From positions 18,952,358 through 19,016,357 of the forward strand of contig OY987244.1 in the NCBI GenBank assembly GCA_963920765.1: DNA of 64,000 nucleotides. Direction: 5' to 3'. Positions within the stretch are counted from its first letter, which is position 1, and each line of letters begins with the position of its first letter. The position numbers and the translations under genes were made by a program. Below, one piece after another: positions 1 through 12,375 of the stretch. The notes under the pieces are model-generated. The model did no database searches. It worked only from the letters and a program-made list of their open reading frames with translations, and was not told where the DNA came from. The stretch comes from Ulota crispa (taxonomy: Eukaryota; Streptophyta; Bryopsida; Orthotrichales; Orthotrichaceae).

Positions 1-1117
1 TGCTAAGTGTAATAGCTATTTGAAAAACTCTTTTAACCTTCTAACATCCCTTCAAATTTCAATTTAATCTAAGCTACTATCCAAAAGTGATGTGGGTTCA
101 AAGTAGAGGCTCTTTTTTCTCCTTGCAAACTTAACACAACCTTTATAAACCTTTATAATTTTTGTTCTACACATCACTCATAAAAACGTATAATCAATTT
201 GGAAAAATAATACCATTGGTTACAACTCCTAAAATTTTTACTTCAAAATAAAACTCTGCTCAAAAGTTTCAGTCAATCAAAGTATGGGTCTCAATTTTTT
301 AGAGAGCATCCAAATCCCCAATTCCTACACACTATAAATTCTTCAGTAAGATTCCAAATAGAATGATTGAAGATAACACAAATAACTATGACAACAAACT
401 ATCAGTTCTAAAATTTTGAGAATAAAATTTTATACATTCTAAAAATTATAGCTTTTCAAAGTTTTGGCCTTCTCATAACAAAAGGGCAGCCACCTCCAAT
501 CCTTCACACCTCTATAACTTTCTCCTCCAAGCCAAATCTCAAGTCTAAGGACTTTTTAGAAAGTTGAGACTAAGATAAACACTCTCATTAAATCTTGTTG
601 CAAAATGATACATAGATCATAAGCTATGGCTTGTCAAAATTTCAGCATTTCTTCATAGTTTAGCTTTTTAACTTCAAAATTCAAACACTCATAACTTTTG
701 CATCACAACTCCAAATCAAACATGCAAATTCATTTTAGAAAAGTAATTACACAAGAAACAACCTCTTCAAATTTTAATTCAAAATCATATATACACAGAA
801 AATTCTCTCACCTCAAAATTTCGGAAATTTTTTCTTCTTCCCACCAATACTTATACACTAATTTTCAATAACTAAGGAATCTCTCTTCCATAATTTTGAT
901 CATATCTAGGGTAGGGAGGTGGGCACATCAGCCCATGCTCCTTTCTATCCTAACTCTACTATAGATGCCAAACCTCTTTTTTTTTCACACCTTTTCCATT
1001 CACTTTTAAATTCTTAGTATTTTTTAATTCAAACAAAGGCAAAATATATGAGTCTTCCAAAACATCTAAATAAATATATAAAAATGATTAAATTATAAAA
1101 TAAACATCACCATAAAG
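1..1117. other. AT-rich intergenic DNA, no gene seen
   Basis: Very AT-rich sequence with frequent stops in all frames. No coding segment, structured repeat or RNA gene could be recognised. Confidence 0.6.
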
Positions 1118-1420
1118 TAGCCACGTGCCCTTGCGGGCATATTATAGCGTCAAACGCTTGTCTTCAGTTACTAAGTCGTGAATTTGGTTGGCTGGAGAAG
1201 TAATTGTCTCTAGCCGCCCGCCGATCCGAATTCGAACCTCATCAAATTCGTTAAACGATGATGGCGGCCCACGGCTTGGCAACAAGTGAAGCAAGAAATT
1301 GGCCCAGTCAATCCGCTATCTACTCCCGTGAGCTGTACATGTGACAAGACGGCGCAGTGTACTGAAATCTACGATCGCTGCGCTGTCACCAAACCGTGAT
1401 TTTCACCACGACCATCTTTT
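1118..1420. other. Isolated GC-richer island, unassigned
   Basis: Base composition rises sharply compared with both flanks, to a level like that of the exons elsewhere in the window. Short open stretches exist on the minus strand, but none has a start, splice sites or a recognisable protein motif. It could be a worn exon or a promoter/first-exon remnant. It does not fold as a tRNA: a GGTTCGAAT-like T-loop string is present, but no cloverleaf partners were found. Confidence 0.3.
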
Positions 1421-1639
1421 TTACCACAACTGTTGATTTATTGAAATCAATACAAACATAAATAAATAACAAATATCTACATGATGAAGAGATCTCCATC
1501 AAAATAGCGCATCTACTATTTATTTAACAATCACAGACTATTACACATTGCATTTTTTATCCACTCAACATCATATGCACACACTTGCAATTTTATATAA
1601 ATAACAAAAGCAAAACCTCAAAATAGTTACAATGTGGTA

Positions 1640-1975
1640 GCGTTTGGAGCCAAAAAACCTTGATAAGTGTGTAGAACAAGCAAACTTGCAAATAACACAA
1701 AGCCAACAAACTTAGAGAAGAGCACGGAGCTAGCAAACTTTAACAAGTGCGCAATGCAAGCAAAGCTGAAAAGAGTGCAAAGCAAGCAAACTTGAGAAAA
1801 ACGCAAAGCAAGCAGACCTAAAAAGATTGCAGAGCAAGCAAACATGAGAAAAACCCGGAGCCAACAAACCTCAGCAGAGCAAACAAACATAAGAAGAACG
1901 TAGAGCCAATAAACTTTGACTAATGCACATTGTCAACAAACCCTCAGAAGAGCACGGAGCTAACAGACCAAGTCT
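1640..1975. repeat. Degenerate tandem array
   Basis: Roughly a dozen imperfect copies of a unit of about 25-35 bases built on the pattern AGCAAACNTNAGAAGARCGNAGAGC. The minus strand reads open only because of this biased repeat, giving a Leu/Phe/Cys-rich peptide that I do not regard as a gene. Confidence 0.6.
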
Positions 1976-2408
1976 GTAGAACTAAATTCTAAACTCAAAG
2001 GTAGCGGCCGCATCTTCACTTTACAAACTACCAACCCTAATCTCAAAACAAAGGATTTAAACTGACTCTGAAACTACAACTCAATTTTAGAGGTGATTGC
2101 TATCAAAATTTAAATATATATATTTTTTGGAAAATTTAACAATGTGTCTAAAATACATATTTACCTCAAAATATGCTATTTACATGCTAAAATCCAAATT
2201 GTAAAGCACTAGAAACAAGTTTTTTGCAAATTTTAAAATTCTAACTTCTAATATTTGAATGTGTTAATTTTCTCTTTTAAAAAAAATTACATCTTATTTA
2301 TTTATGTCTTCTATCTTTAAAAATAAATAAAATTATGAAAAAAATAATTATTATGAAACATAAATTTTTAAGCTTTTAAAGAGCTTCAATCGTAGCTTTT
2401 AAATTGTT

Positions 2409-2442
<34 letters not shown>

Positions 2443-4033
2443 TTCATGACTCAAATACAACTAAGCTATAATTGACACATGTTTGGAGAAGATTATAATG
2501 ATCTCACTAAGACTTATGTAAACCTAAAATACAATTAAATTGCTAAACCTACAATTTAGTAAGCTAACAAAAATACACCCCATTTAAATAGTTGGTTGGA
2601 ATTAGAGTAGAAAGAGCATGACATTTTTTGTTTTGTAAACATTCTCTAGTAGGTGCTATTGAATTGTTTGCCAAAGAAGACTTATTAGTATGTGCAAGGT
2701 ATTAATAAGTATTTGGTTATTAGCACTCTATGTAATGCACTCATTGCTAACATTGATGAAATAAACTAGTCCAGACATTTTAAACAACTCAAGAAAATGG
2801 GTTAAATCGAAGAAGAACAAGTAATAAATGATTGGACTAGAACAACTGCATAACAAGTACACAACAATTACAAGAGTAATTCAATCAGTTTGTAGTTGTT
2901 TAGTAGTTAGTGTATAGTCTCGTAGTTGTTGTTTGGTTGATGTAAAGTCGGTGCTTAGCCTTGTAGTTGTTGTGTAGATATCAAGTCAATTTACAGTCAA
3001 GTAGTTGTTTAGCAGTGGCAATGATCTAGTTGTTTTCATGACCAAATTTGAAGATGAAAGCTTCAAAAATGTATCACAAATGGCAAAATAGTTCAATTGA
3101 GAAGAAGAAATGCATTGCATCTATAATACAACCGCATGAGTATAGTCCCTAATTAGATGTAGCACTCTAGCACTAATCAACGATTATAGAACAACTAGGA
3201 AACCACTCATTAATGTGCACATCTTCCAACCAAAATAAGAATGGTATTGGGAGTTGTGACGCGAGCAACCTAAATATGAATTTTACTAATTATTTAATTT
3301 AATTATATCAAGAGTCGTTTTATAGTCATTCTATAGTAATATTGTAGTAGTAAAGATAAAGAAGTCGTTTATTTATACAACTCACATATAACTCTAAATC
3401 AAAGATGTCAGACTGCTTTGACGGCAATAAAGATTTCATCTGATCATGGACCCAAAATCATTCATCCCAAAACATACATAATAGACCTCATCTCCCAAGT
3501 CAAATAAACAACTACATTACAACTGCTACAACTTCAACCATGAACAGAGTCGCTTTGTTGTCATTGTGTAGTTGTTTAGGATAGTAAGTCGTTTGTTGTC
3601 AGACAGATTTACCATCGTTTTCTTCTAGTGAAAGTAACTTAGAACAAAGAGGTTTCATGTCTTTGAGGAACTCAGACATGCTTCAAAATTTGAGAATCTC
3701 ATGTATAGTTTATACATTTTTGGATTGTCTTTCACTTGTTTTTTAAGTACTCCTAATAGAATTAAAACAAAAACTTTGAATCTGTATGCATATAGGATGG
3801 TGGAATATCCAACCATAAATTGAAGGAATATTTGTTTTGTTATCTATTGCTACAATGTAGCGGTAGTGCTGCTATGTGCAAAGCTTGGTGGAACTTTCAA
3901 TGGTGCGAATTTACATGGATCTACAACGTGGGTGTTCATACACATTGGTTGCTCTGAGCGGCAAGAAGAAGCAAAAGAAGGGTTTCATCCGAGGTTTCAT
4001 CACATTACTTCCACCAGAAAGTGGACATAGCTT
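1976..4033. other. AT-rich intergenic DNA with a (TAA)n microsatellite
   Basis: A run of about eleven TAA triplets lies at 2408-2442. The stretch at 2880-3010 and again near 3310 and 3540-3600 is enriched in GTAGTTGTT-like words, suggesting an old, decayed low-copy repeat. No gene is supported. Confidence 0.5.
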
Positions 4034-4330
4034 GCATTACAAGGGATTTGGGCCCAAGAAAGCAATGTGAGTTTGGATGTTCCCCATGCTCGGAACCAGC
4101 TACTGCTGGTCGTTTGGAAAAGAAATTAAATAAAATTAAATAAAGTTTTAAGAAAATCAATAATTTTTTAACTCCAAAAAATTAATTAAATAACAATGTC
4201 TGACATGGTCGCCCTAATGCCATGTCATACCACTGCAAATTGCTTATGTGGAAGTGTTGTGGAAGTGTTCCCAAAATTCTCATAATTTTGAGGGAAGGGG
4301 CCCATTCTTGGGTCCAAATCTCTTGTAATG
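4034..4330. mobile_element. Short inverted-repeat element (MITE-like)
   Basis: The two ends are inverted copies of about 25 bases with two mismatches. The left end reads GCATTACAAGGGATTTGG and the right end is its complement. The interior is non-coding and AT-rich. No clear target duplication could be fixed, so the family is open. Confidence 0.5.
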
Positions 4331-5752
4331 TGTAACATTAGAATTTTCACATCATAGAAAATGCTATAATTTGCAACTTACATATAATAGAGAAGATATG
4401 AATATTAGGTTTGATCAAAAGTTGAATTTTGGGGCCTTTGAATAGTGTTAGGTTGGGAAAAACATGTAAATCAACTAGTAAAACGAGTTATTCGTTAATT
4501 TGGTAAAAAGCTTACAAAGTGAAACTTTTGACGTTTTGTTTTCAAAGAACCCCATATTCATTGAATTGGGAATATGTTGACTATTTTCCAATGAAATGAG
4601 ATATATATCATTCATATCATTCGTAAATATGCTCTTTTTAGACAGAAAGTTCATTAACTTCTGAAATTTTGGACAGAGTTCAATAGCTGGGATTCAGGTG
4701 ACCTCTTGAATTCAAATTCAAGAGGCCTTTTTAGATTTAGGTGAGGTACAAAATGGCACCCATGTTTTTACCAAATTAACAAATAACGCGTGGTAAACTT
4801 TATTTTCTTTATTCTAATTGGTGGATTTATCAAAATTGTTATGCCAGGTCCTCACTGCTACATGAGTAGTATTCTGAAACAAAATAAAAGAACATTAATT
4901 GGTCCATTCTCTTCTTTGGCGGCATCACAAATTGAACTTTCCTTATAGAAAAAATGAGATCATGACCTTTTTCAGATGCCAAAATCAGATCAAGGCTAAC
5001 GTGCACTTTGTTCGAATTTTAGTAGACTTTGGTGTCAAGTTTTTCCTGTGGAGGAGCTTTTGAAAAGTAGGTTGAAGGTACCCGTGTCAAAAAGGTTGGT
5101 ATGCAACAAGTTTTGAAATTTCTAGGGAACTATGTGCATCACCTTTTATTTTTTTCTTATTTCTATAAATTTTCTTTACTTATATTCATTGAACTTGATA
5201 CGATTTTGCCATGGAAATTGAAAAACAAAAAAAAAATAGAAGTCTGAATTCTTATTTTCAAATCCATGTCTTGGTCCTTTGAAGTCAATACACTTTGACT
5301 AACTCCAAACTAACCATAAGATCACTTAAATTTTATAAATCAAAACTTTGTATTTATGATGAATGACTATAAAATTGCATTATTTTCTATGTGTGATCAT
5401 TTTTTCAATAAGCTTGTTCTTCACTATTTTACTAAGTTTCCAAATCCTACAACTACAGATTTTATTGCCGTTGCACACGCTCAAAACTTGTTGAAATTTT
5501 GGATTCAATTTACTAAGTGTTGGTTACAGAATGATACTGGAAGTGAATTGGAAAGCCAAGAATGTTAGAGGTTGTCTGAAAACTCATACTTTTTTAATAT
5601 AAACTCCTAACGATAAAGAATCAGGATTGGTCCAATCAGCATTAGAAATATATTTTCTTTGGATGTGGTTCAAGAAACTATTCTATGTGCATTCAAAGGG
5701 AATATACTTGTCTTGTTTTCTAGTCTTATAAGTATGTAGATTAATCTAATAA
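4331..5752. other. AT-rich intergenic DNA, no gene seen
   Basis: No coding signal. A 70-residue open frame at 5356-5568 has no recognisable motif and ordinary AT-rich composition, so it is not called. A short stretch around 4690-4790 resembles one around 6090-6160 and is probably an old dispersed repeat. Confidence 0.5.
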
Positions 5753-5880
5753 GGGTATGTTCATACTTAGTGTTAGAAGGTGTATTAACAATATGAATGC
5801 ACTCTAAAGATGTGTCCAAATGCATCTAATTTTTTTTTGCTACTATACCTAGCCTCTTAACACCAAGTGTGAACATCCCT
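5753..5880. mobile_element. Small MITE, GGGTATGTTCA-ended family
   Basis: The ends are inverted repeats of about 27 bases: GGGTATGTTCATACTTAGTG at the left and its near-complement at the right. The interior is non-coding. A second copy with the same ends lies at 23068-23175, which supports mobility. Confidence 0.6.
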
Positions 5881-6162
5881 TTAAGGTATGTTAACAAGTT
5901 GAGGCAACACTGCATATATCATCGTATTAAGTAATATGGGAAAAAGGGTACTTTTTGGAACTTTTGAAGGTTCTAGGTGATCACCTAGTTCCGAGCTCCA
6001 AGCATTTTTTTTGGTACACATGTCCTCACTTGAGAGGAGGAATTCGTGAGGGAAAAAATCTTAGTGGCTCAAATTGAAACTAATACCTTCGAATCTGGTT
6101 TAAGGTGACTTTTTGGGTTTTAGGTGAAGTACAAAATGGGAACCCCCTTTTTCCCAGATTAC

Positions 6163-7099
6163 TTAACCCCTAAATGCCCAAGGCACTAGATTCTGGTGTC
6201 CAAAATTTTTTAGGAAACTTTGAAACCTTGTTGAAAGCACAAATTTTATTGTTTTGAGATTTTTTTTTTTTTTTTTTGGAAAAGTTGTGCATTGAAGTTA
6301 GCTTCACCGTTCAAATTCAACTTCCTCCATATCTTATTCCATTTGTTTTTGGTGGAAGGTTAACTACAAGCATACATTTTCTGTCGTAAATAGTGTTGTG
6401 AATAGTGTCATGAATAGTATTGTGAATAGTGTCAAGAGCCTATGAGAAGTTGCCACATAGAAAAGGTGGGCATTAAGTTGAGCAAAAGGTGAAGATTTCC
6501 CTTGGGCACTCCCTTGGGCAATAAGGGCCTTTTTTCTAGAATTTTGACATCTAACAAAATCTAAACGTGCTTTTGGACTAATTTCACTTGGAATGTCTTT
6601 GTTATTAAAATTAAAATCTATTCACCATTGAAAATATTTCATTTGTAATGATTTTTGGTCAATAATTGAAGCTAAAAACTTCTTTGCATTAGACGATTGT
6701 GTTTTGACAGTTGCGTTGCAGGCTCATTTGGGAAATTGAGGTCATGGATTTGGAAGAGGGGCCATTGATTTTAAAGTAACAATAATAAACACTAAAGCAT
6801 CCTAAGCAGTTGTTTCCCAATTTTGTATCCAAAAGTTACCAATTTGCATTAGAAAATTTGGGCAGCTCCAAAAAAAGCAAAAAAATCCATACTTATTATC
6901 ATTCAATCACAAATATCTTAAAATCCGCAAGGCCATTTTGGATTCTTTTTGGGTAGTACCATGTAGAAACCTTGAAGTTCAAGATTCAACGATTACAATT
7001 TTATTTTGATGTTTACTAATGATCTTACAAAGACAATTCAAAAACTTCAAAACTTCCTTCCGAAAACAAGAAAAACACCCTTGGGCATTTAGGGGTTAA
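6163..7099. mobile_element. TTAA/CCCC-ended element (piggyBac-like), family A, long copy
   Basis: The element is bounded on both sides by TTAA, with a perfect inverted repeat of 17 bases just inside (CCCCTAAATGCCCAAGG). TTAA targets with CCC-starting ends are the known signature of the piggyBac superfamily. The interior has no transposase. It includes a short array of GTGAATAGTGTC-like words (about 6396-6440) and shares most of its length with the copy at 9265-9845. The right end sits about ten bases before a Ty1/copia fossil, so it may have inserted into that older element. Confidence 0.75.
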
Positions 7100-7855
7100 T
7101 ACGATGTTATATGAGGAGACAGCAATCATTGCAAAAGTTCTTACTAAGTTGCCATTTGGTTATAAGTAGTTTACTCTCAGCATGGGAAAGTACTCCTGAA
7201 GATGCAAAAACGTTACGTAGTCTTATGATTCAAATGTTTAAAGAAGAAAGTCGAATCAAGGAACAATCTATTTTCACAGCCGAGAGTGTTGCAGCTTTTG
7301 AAGTGTTGAATGCTCTATACTCAGCTGCTCAAAGTAGCATTAATGCGTCAAGTCATCTGCCCAATCTTCTTGTAAGCAAGAGCAGAGAGCGGCTCGTAAC
7401 TAAGAAAGAAATAGGAATTAAGAAGAGGTCTACTTTATGCTGGAAGTGTGGTGAAAAGATCCTTGGCGACGAGAGTCACGAGACTGTCAATGCAATGAAG
7501 AAATGCAGCGTAAATGTTAAGAATCAAACAAGAAGAGCATTGATGGCGATTAAACATGACACTGAGCATTTGTGGCAGTCACAACAGTTGATAGATGCTC
7601 TCATCTCTAGTACGTTGACAGTGGGAGTACCGAGCATTTTCAAACAATCATCAGTTGATATTTGAAGTCATTTCACTTTCAGTTGCTAAATTAGTGGCAT
7701 GGACAGCTGATCAGATCAATGTCACCAATAAAAACAGTTACTCTCTGACATTGGATGTTTGGTATAACCGTTTAGCTCACATTAGTCAATCTAGTACCAT
7801 GTATTCGATCACTAGACGTACTTCACATTCTCATTGCAAGAGCTTAAGCTGAGTA
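7100..7855 (+). mobile_element. Ty1/copia retrotransposon fossil, gag and pre-integrase remnant
   Basis: A broken internal fragment of a Ty1/copia-type LTR retrotransposon. The first part resembles the gag region, with the WESTPEDAKTL stretch typical of copia gag followed by a worn zinc-knuckle (CWKCGE). The last part resembles the GAG-pre-integrase segment (WYNRLAHIS). No long terminal repeats, reverse transcriptase or RNase H were found nearby. It is clearly not intact, carries several breaks and is probably old. It abuts a TTAA-type DNA element on its left. Confidence 0.65.
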
Positions 7856-8681
7856 GTATCTAGTGAAGAAGTCTTTAGAGATGAAGAAGAATGATGTAAG
7901 AAAATGAATTAAACATTCATGGGAAAAAAACTCGATTCAAGTTTTATTACGAGGTGACAGCAGAGTTGGAAAATTGAATTTATCTTTCATCAGGCAGAAG
8001 TTAGTTTACATATTAGAATTTGCACAGTAAACAGGCCTTTTTCACAACGACGATTAGTTTATTTACAAAGATGATCAAAGCCAAAACACGAACACCAATT
8101 TTGTTAAATTAGGCGGAGATTCACAACATTGATACTATTGTTATCAAAAGGCGCCCTGAAACGTAAGTCTACGGTGGAGAATTGTACAGTCGAAAGTCAC
8201 AATTTTTGGCAAACTTAATCCTGCCAATCTCACGAAATTAACATTCATGGTACATATTCTAACCGGGTCATGGCGAGCATGTATAAACTGCCATGTAACT
8301 TCCAAAAAACAGCAAAAATGTAATTCCTCCAAATTTTATAAGACTGCAAATATGTGAGTGCAACCATATTGACGATGCTGGGTGGGGCCAGGGGGTGGGC
8401 GAACACGGCGACCCTCACTCCGCCGCTCTCACCAACCGATTATTGATTCTGGGACTTCAATTAAATTCGCATCCTCCACCCAAAACCACGGTCTTGCTTG
8501 CAGATGGTGCACAAGTTTCAAAGACAGAACTCGATCACATCACCAGGAAACAAGCAAGCAGTCGTGCCATAGGTGCTAGCTCATGTACTGATCACAACAT
8601 CCCTTATAATGTGAAGTCGACATTCTTCTTCATGCTACAAGCAGCAGTGAGCGAGAGGTTGAAACTACGATCGAAGTTTAA
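7856..8681. other. Intergenic; composition shifts toward GC after 8380
   Basis: No gene supported. From about 8380 the sequence becomes GC-richer. It would be the downstream (3') side of the minus-strand reading frame that ends at 8682, so part may be its untranslated tail. Confidence 0.4.
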
Positions 8682-8819
8682 TTAATGCTTGTGGGAGTGG
8701 GAGGAGCAGGAGCGGCGGAAGAGGGCGTGGCGAAGGGAGTGGACGTGGAGCTTGACGATGAGGAGCCAGCGCTGCAACACTGCCTCCAAGAAGGCGATGA
8801 TGGGCAGCGGATGCCCCAT
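8682..8819 (-). CDS. Candidate 45-residue microprotein in a GC island
   Basis: A minus-strand frame opening with ATG in a favourable context (GTGCCATGGGG) and ending at TAA. The predicted peptide starts MGHPLPIIAFLEAV, has a hydrophobic, helix-prone centre (LQRWLLIVKLHV) and a basic, Ser/His-rich tail ending SHSHKH. Third codon positions are mostly G or C, as in the window's real exons and unlike the surrounding spacer DNA. I do not recognise the family. Other frames of the island are also fairly open, as expected in GC-rich DNA, so the call is tentative. Alternatives are a terminal exon of a larger gene whose other exons are not evident, an upstream ORF in a non-coding transcript, or a decayed gene. 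Confidence 0.3.
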   Translation of the reverse strand: MGHPLPIIAFLEAVLQRWLLIVKLHVHSLRHALFRRSCSSHSHKH

Positions 8820-9264
8820 GGCACCTGCTCAGTTCAGTCAGGCGCCGCTTGGATTGGATTCCTCGCAAGCTAGGAGCGCAGAATGTGGGCAGCGGAGGCG
8901 GCAGATCACGCAGATCTAGTGCGCAGGCGTGCAGGTGCGGCATGGGAGGTGCAGCCGCGCGCTTCCGCCTCGCAATGCGCAACAACCCCCACGCCCCGTC
9001 CGAGCGCTGCCATCACCATGGCCGTGGGTTGTCTGGGTACACAAGTTTGGTGAAGTCTAAGAGCATCATCAAATGAATGAACTCTCTATAACTTACTAGA
9101 CTCTAAAATTGAATATGCTTGGTGTAGAATCTCTCCCTCAAAATGTGCGCAACATTTCTACCATCGATTTTTTATTCAGAGCATGTACGTGTTTTGAATC
9201 AACCGGAAATTTGATGGATACCTCTGAAATTTTCCGTATTTGCACATTGAGCATGATGATATGT
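8820..9264. other. Upstream part of GC island
   Basis: GC-rich up to about 9030, then AT-rich. On the minus strand it would be promoter or 5' leader for the small frame ending at 8682. Another short minus-strand frame starts at an ATG near 9020 (MVMAALGRGVGVV...) but stops after about 37 codons. No motif was recognised. Confidence 0.3.
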
Positions 9265-9845
9265 TTAACCCCTAAATCCCAAGGCACCCAATTTGGGTGT
9301 CCAAAAAACTTCAAGAAACTTTGAAATCCTATTGAAGGTACGGATTTTATTGTTTTCAGGTTCTTTTTTTGGAAAGGTTGCGCGCTCAAGTTAGCTTCAT
9401 CGTTCAAATTCAATTTCCTCCATATCTTATTTCAATTGTTTTTGGTGGAAGGTTAACTACAAGCATACATTTTGTGACATGAATAGTGTCATGAATAATA
9501 TCATGAATAGTGTCGTGAATAGTGTCACAGAGCCTATGAGAAGTTGCCACATTGAAAAGGCGGGCATTTGTATCTAGAAGTTGCCAATGTGCATTAGAAG
9601 TTTTGGGCAGCTATAGAAAAAGCAAAAATATTATATTCTCATCATCATTCAATTGCAAATATCTTAAAACCTGCACAGCCATTTTGGATTCTATTTGGGT
9701 AGCGCCATCTAGAAGTCTTGAAGTTCAAGATTCAACAGTTACAATTTTATTTTAATGTTTAATAATGATCTTACAAGGACAAATCAAAAACTTCAAAACT
9801 GCCTTCCGAAAACAAGAAAAACACCCTTGGGTATTTAGGGGTTAA
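9265..9845. mobile_element. TTAA/CCCC-ended element (piggyBac-like), family A, short copy
   Basis: TTAA flanks both ends, with terminal repeats CCCCTAAAT(A)CCCAAGG. Its two arms match the element at 6163-7099, including the GTGAATAGTGTC-like array, but a central block of roughly 350 bases is absent. That makes it a shorter derivative of the same family. No transposase coding is present. Confidence 0.75.
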
Positions 9846-11880
9846 TTACTTTGTCAAAAGTCAACTAAAAAAAGAATGATTAAGGAGACACTCCTAGTTG
9901 CTACATGGACACCTCCTATAGCCCAACTTACTAGGTTTGAGATTATTATTACATTGAAATATGAAATAAAATCAAAACAATATTTTAGTGCACATATGAG
10001 TCTACAAGCATTGCAAGCATATAACAAATATGTCTCATTTGTGACATGGTCAAGAGTTAAACAAAATGTGGTCATGATTACTTTAGCATTCAAGTCTCCA
10101 TTGAAAGAATTTTGAACATTTTGAAGATGCTTGTTAGAAGGAAAGATGTGTGCACGGAGGTCTCCAACGCTTCCGTGCAATCAAATCTCAAAAATTTATT
10201 ACCAATTTTTTTTTTTACCAATTTTCTTGTAAAACCATGATTGTGACACAAAAAAATTTACCAAAAATAGAATTTTACCTTTTAGTAACCAAAATTTGGT
10301 ACAATTGATTAGGATTGCATGCTAATCAGATACCAACAATATGAGATTATAATAACATTTATATTTTTTGTTATACAAACTTGTTGGGAATGCCAAAACA
10401 TGCATTACATAACTATACTACTTGGTACTTGTAATGTACAGTAAATGAGTTCGTAAGTAAGTAAATGAATATTGACCAAACACTTTTGTCCATTTACTAT
10501 ACAGTACATTATAGTGGGTTTGTTGCACTCTTGGTGGCAAGGTTTGTATGTTCATTTGGGATTTTGCTGTGGAAATTGAAGTTACAAGATGACTAGAATT
10601 CAAAATTCAGCATTATTAATAGAGAGTCTCAAAGTTTTGTACATTCCTTAGCTAAATCCCTTTTTCCCCTAATTTCATTTGCACCTTTTTCCAAGAGAAA
10701 ATTTTGGATTTTTTTTGGTGGTTTCAAGACATGTTTCATGTGATTTTTCTTATTTTCTCACAAGAGAGTCCATGCTTGCACTTCTCTACATCTTGCTAAG
10801 CGTATACTATTTTTGAATTTTCTCATGAGTATGCAATTAAATCTCATAAAACTTAAATTTTCTCCTACAAAAGCATTTTCATTTTTTTGTTTTCTTTGCG
10901 GTTTGAAACCCCTAGGAGTACATTCACACCACGCTTGATACAAATGTGAGGTGTAATACATAACCTTGCAAGTTCTAGAGTTTAAAATATAACCCATATG
11001 ACAAAATATATTCCTCACACTTGAGAGCTCATTTACACAAAGGAAGAAAGGTAGCCTTTGAGGGGTGAGCATGGAACAAAAAAATTCTATCTGACTTGTG
11101 GCATTTGAACACTCTCACTATTTACTTCCAACATCTAAATGGTTTGAAGAATGTAATCTCATGGAAACATAATATAACCCTACAAGTTCAAAATATAACT
11201 CATCCTCCAAGTCATAAGCCGCATTGGATCAAGGTTAAAATTAGACCCTTGGTGCAAAAACTCAATGAGAAATTGAAATCTTAACCTTGTGAAGACCAAG
11301 CTACCAGAAAGTGGTCAATTCTCGATATATTTATCCTAAATCTGATCTTTAAAAGGACTGATTTGATAAGTTTGATGTTTCCCTCTTTGATGTGAATGTA
11401 CCCTAATGGGCTTTAATTTGCAAACTACCACACCGCCGTACTGCAACCAACTCCGAGCAAGTGACCGATCTTCCACCAGCCCCGTCTGCAGTTTCCGGGT
11501 TCCAAGCTTGGTTCCCGGTTGTGTTCAAATGCAGGGTCTTTTTTTTCTGGCAAAAACTTGTCTAAATCGTATCTCAATCAATACCGGCTATAGTAACACT
11601 AAAAAAAAGTTGAGTAGAAAAATGAATAAAACTGCTAAATCTCTCCTCAAGTAAACACCAAGTTCACCAAATTTTGATGAAAATTGATAATATTAGTAGA
11701 TTTTATGGATGAACGTGCATATATAGTTGATTTTAATTAATTGTATCCAATTTTATATGTGTTTTTTTTATGTGCTTGCATTTTTACTACAAAAGTTTGA
11801 ATCCTTCAAGAGGTCCTTAATCCTTGAGCGCCCAACTTTTCATAATAAGATGGGATTGCAGACCAAAACAGTTTGCTTGG
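9846..11880. other. AT-rich intergenic DNA, no gene seen
   Basis: Several open frames of 60-110 codons occur on both strands, but none has a recognisable domain, splice context or GC3 bias. Between about 10190 and 10320, TTTACCAA-type words recur in both orientations, suggesting a decayed foldback. No RNA genes were recognised. Confidence 0.5.
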
Positions 11881-12375
11881 GTGCTTAGGGGTTAACAAGC
11901 CTCAAAAAGGACCCCAAGATACGTACTTATTACAACAAACAAATCACTAATCCCCTATTTCACCCACCCCTTGAGTTCAATGCAATCATGAAAGTCATAT
12001 TGTAGTGCATCCCAATTGGACAAAGATTCACGCACAATAGAACCAGAAATTTTATTTTAATATGTTTTTATAAATGGGTGAAGTATTTGGATAATAACTA
12101 ATGAGTACATTTACATGTTTTAGGAGTATAATGCTTTTTGTATTGTTTTGGATTGTACATGTGACTAAGGTCCTTCATACAAGGACTAGATTACCATTTT
12201 ATATACATACTTTTTGTGACGTACAATTGAAAAGTCATACAAGGTAGATCAAGACACTTTACACATGTTTCTAATGTACCCGTTTCTAATGTACCCGGCC
12301 TAAGCTCAATAAATATTAAAAGCGTCAAAAATAAAGAGCCTCTTGGAGGGCTCAAAATTTGCTAATGTTAGGTGC
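11881..12375. repeat. Dispersed repeat, partner of the 50.6-52.1 kb element; solo TTAA end at its left
   Basis: The left margin is a single CCCCTAA-TTAA element end (TTAA at 11892-11895) with no visible partner. From about 11930 to 12190 the sequence matches 50680-50960, and its right end (12338-12372, GAGGGCTCAAAATTTGCTAATG) matches the right end of that element. It therefore looks like a second copy of that transposon without the hAT insertion, with its left end damaged. Confidence 0.55.

Noticed and set aside
1200-1250. GGTTCGAAT-like string suggesting a tRNA T-loop
   Set aside because: No matching acceptor, D or anticodon stems could be formed around it.
1627-1890. 87-codon minus-strand frame rich in Leu, Phe and Cys
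   Set aside because: It lies entirely inside a degenerate tandem array, and the amino-acid bias is a by-product of the repeat.
5356-5568. 70-codon plus-strand frame considered as the missing N-terminal gag part of the copia fossil
   Set aside because: No convincing gag-like residues and too far from the fossil; left unassigned.
9854-10180. 108-codon minus-strand frame
   Set aside because: AT-rich codons, no domain, and overlapping open frames on the other strand. It looks like chance.
10758-11072. 104-codon minus-strand frame
   Set aside because: No recognisable motif and no exon-like composition.
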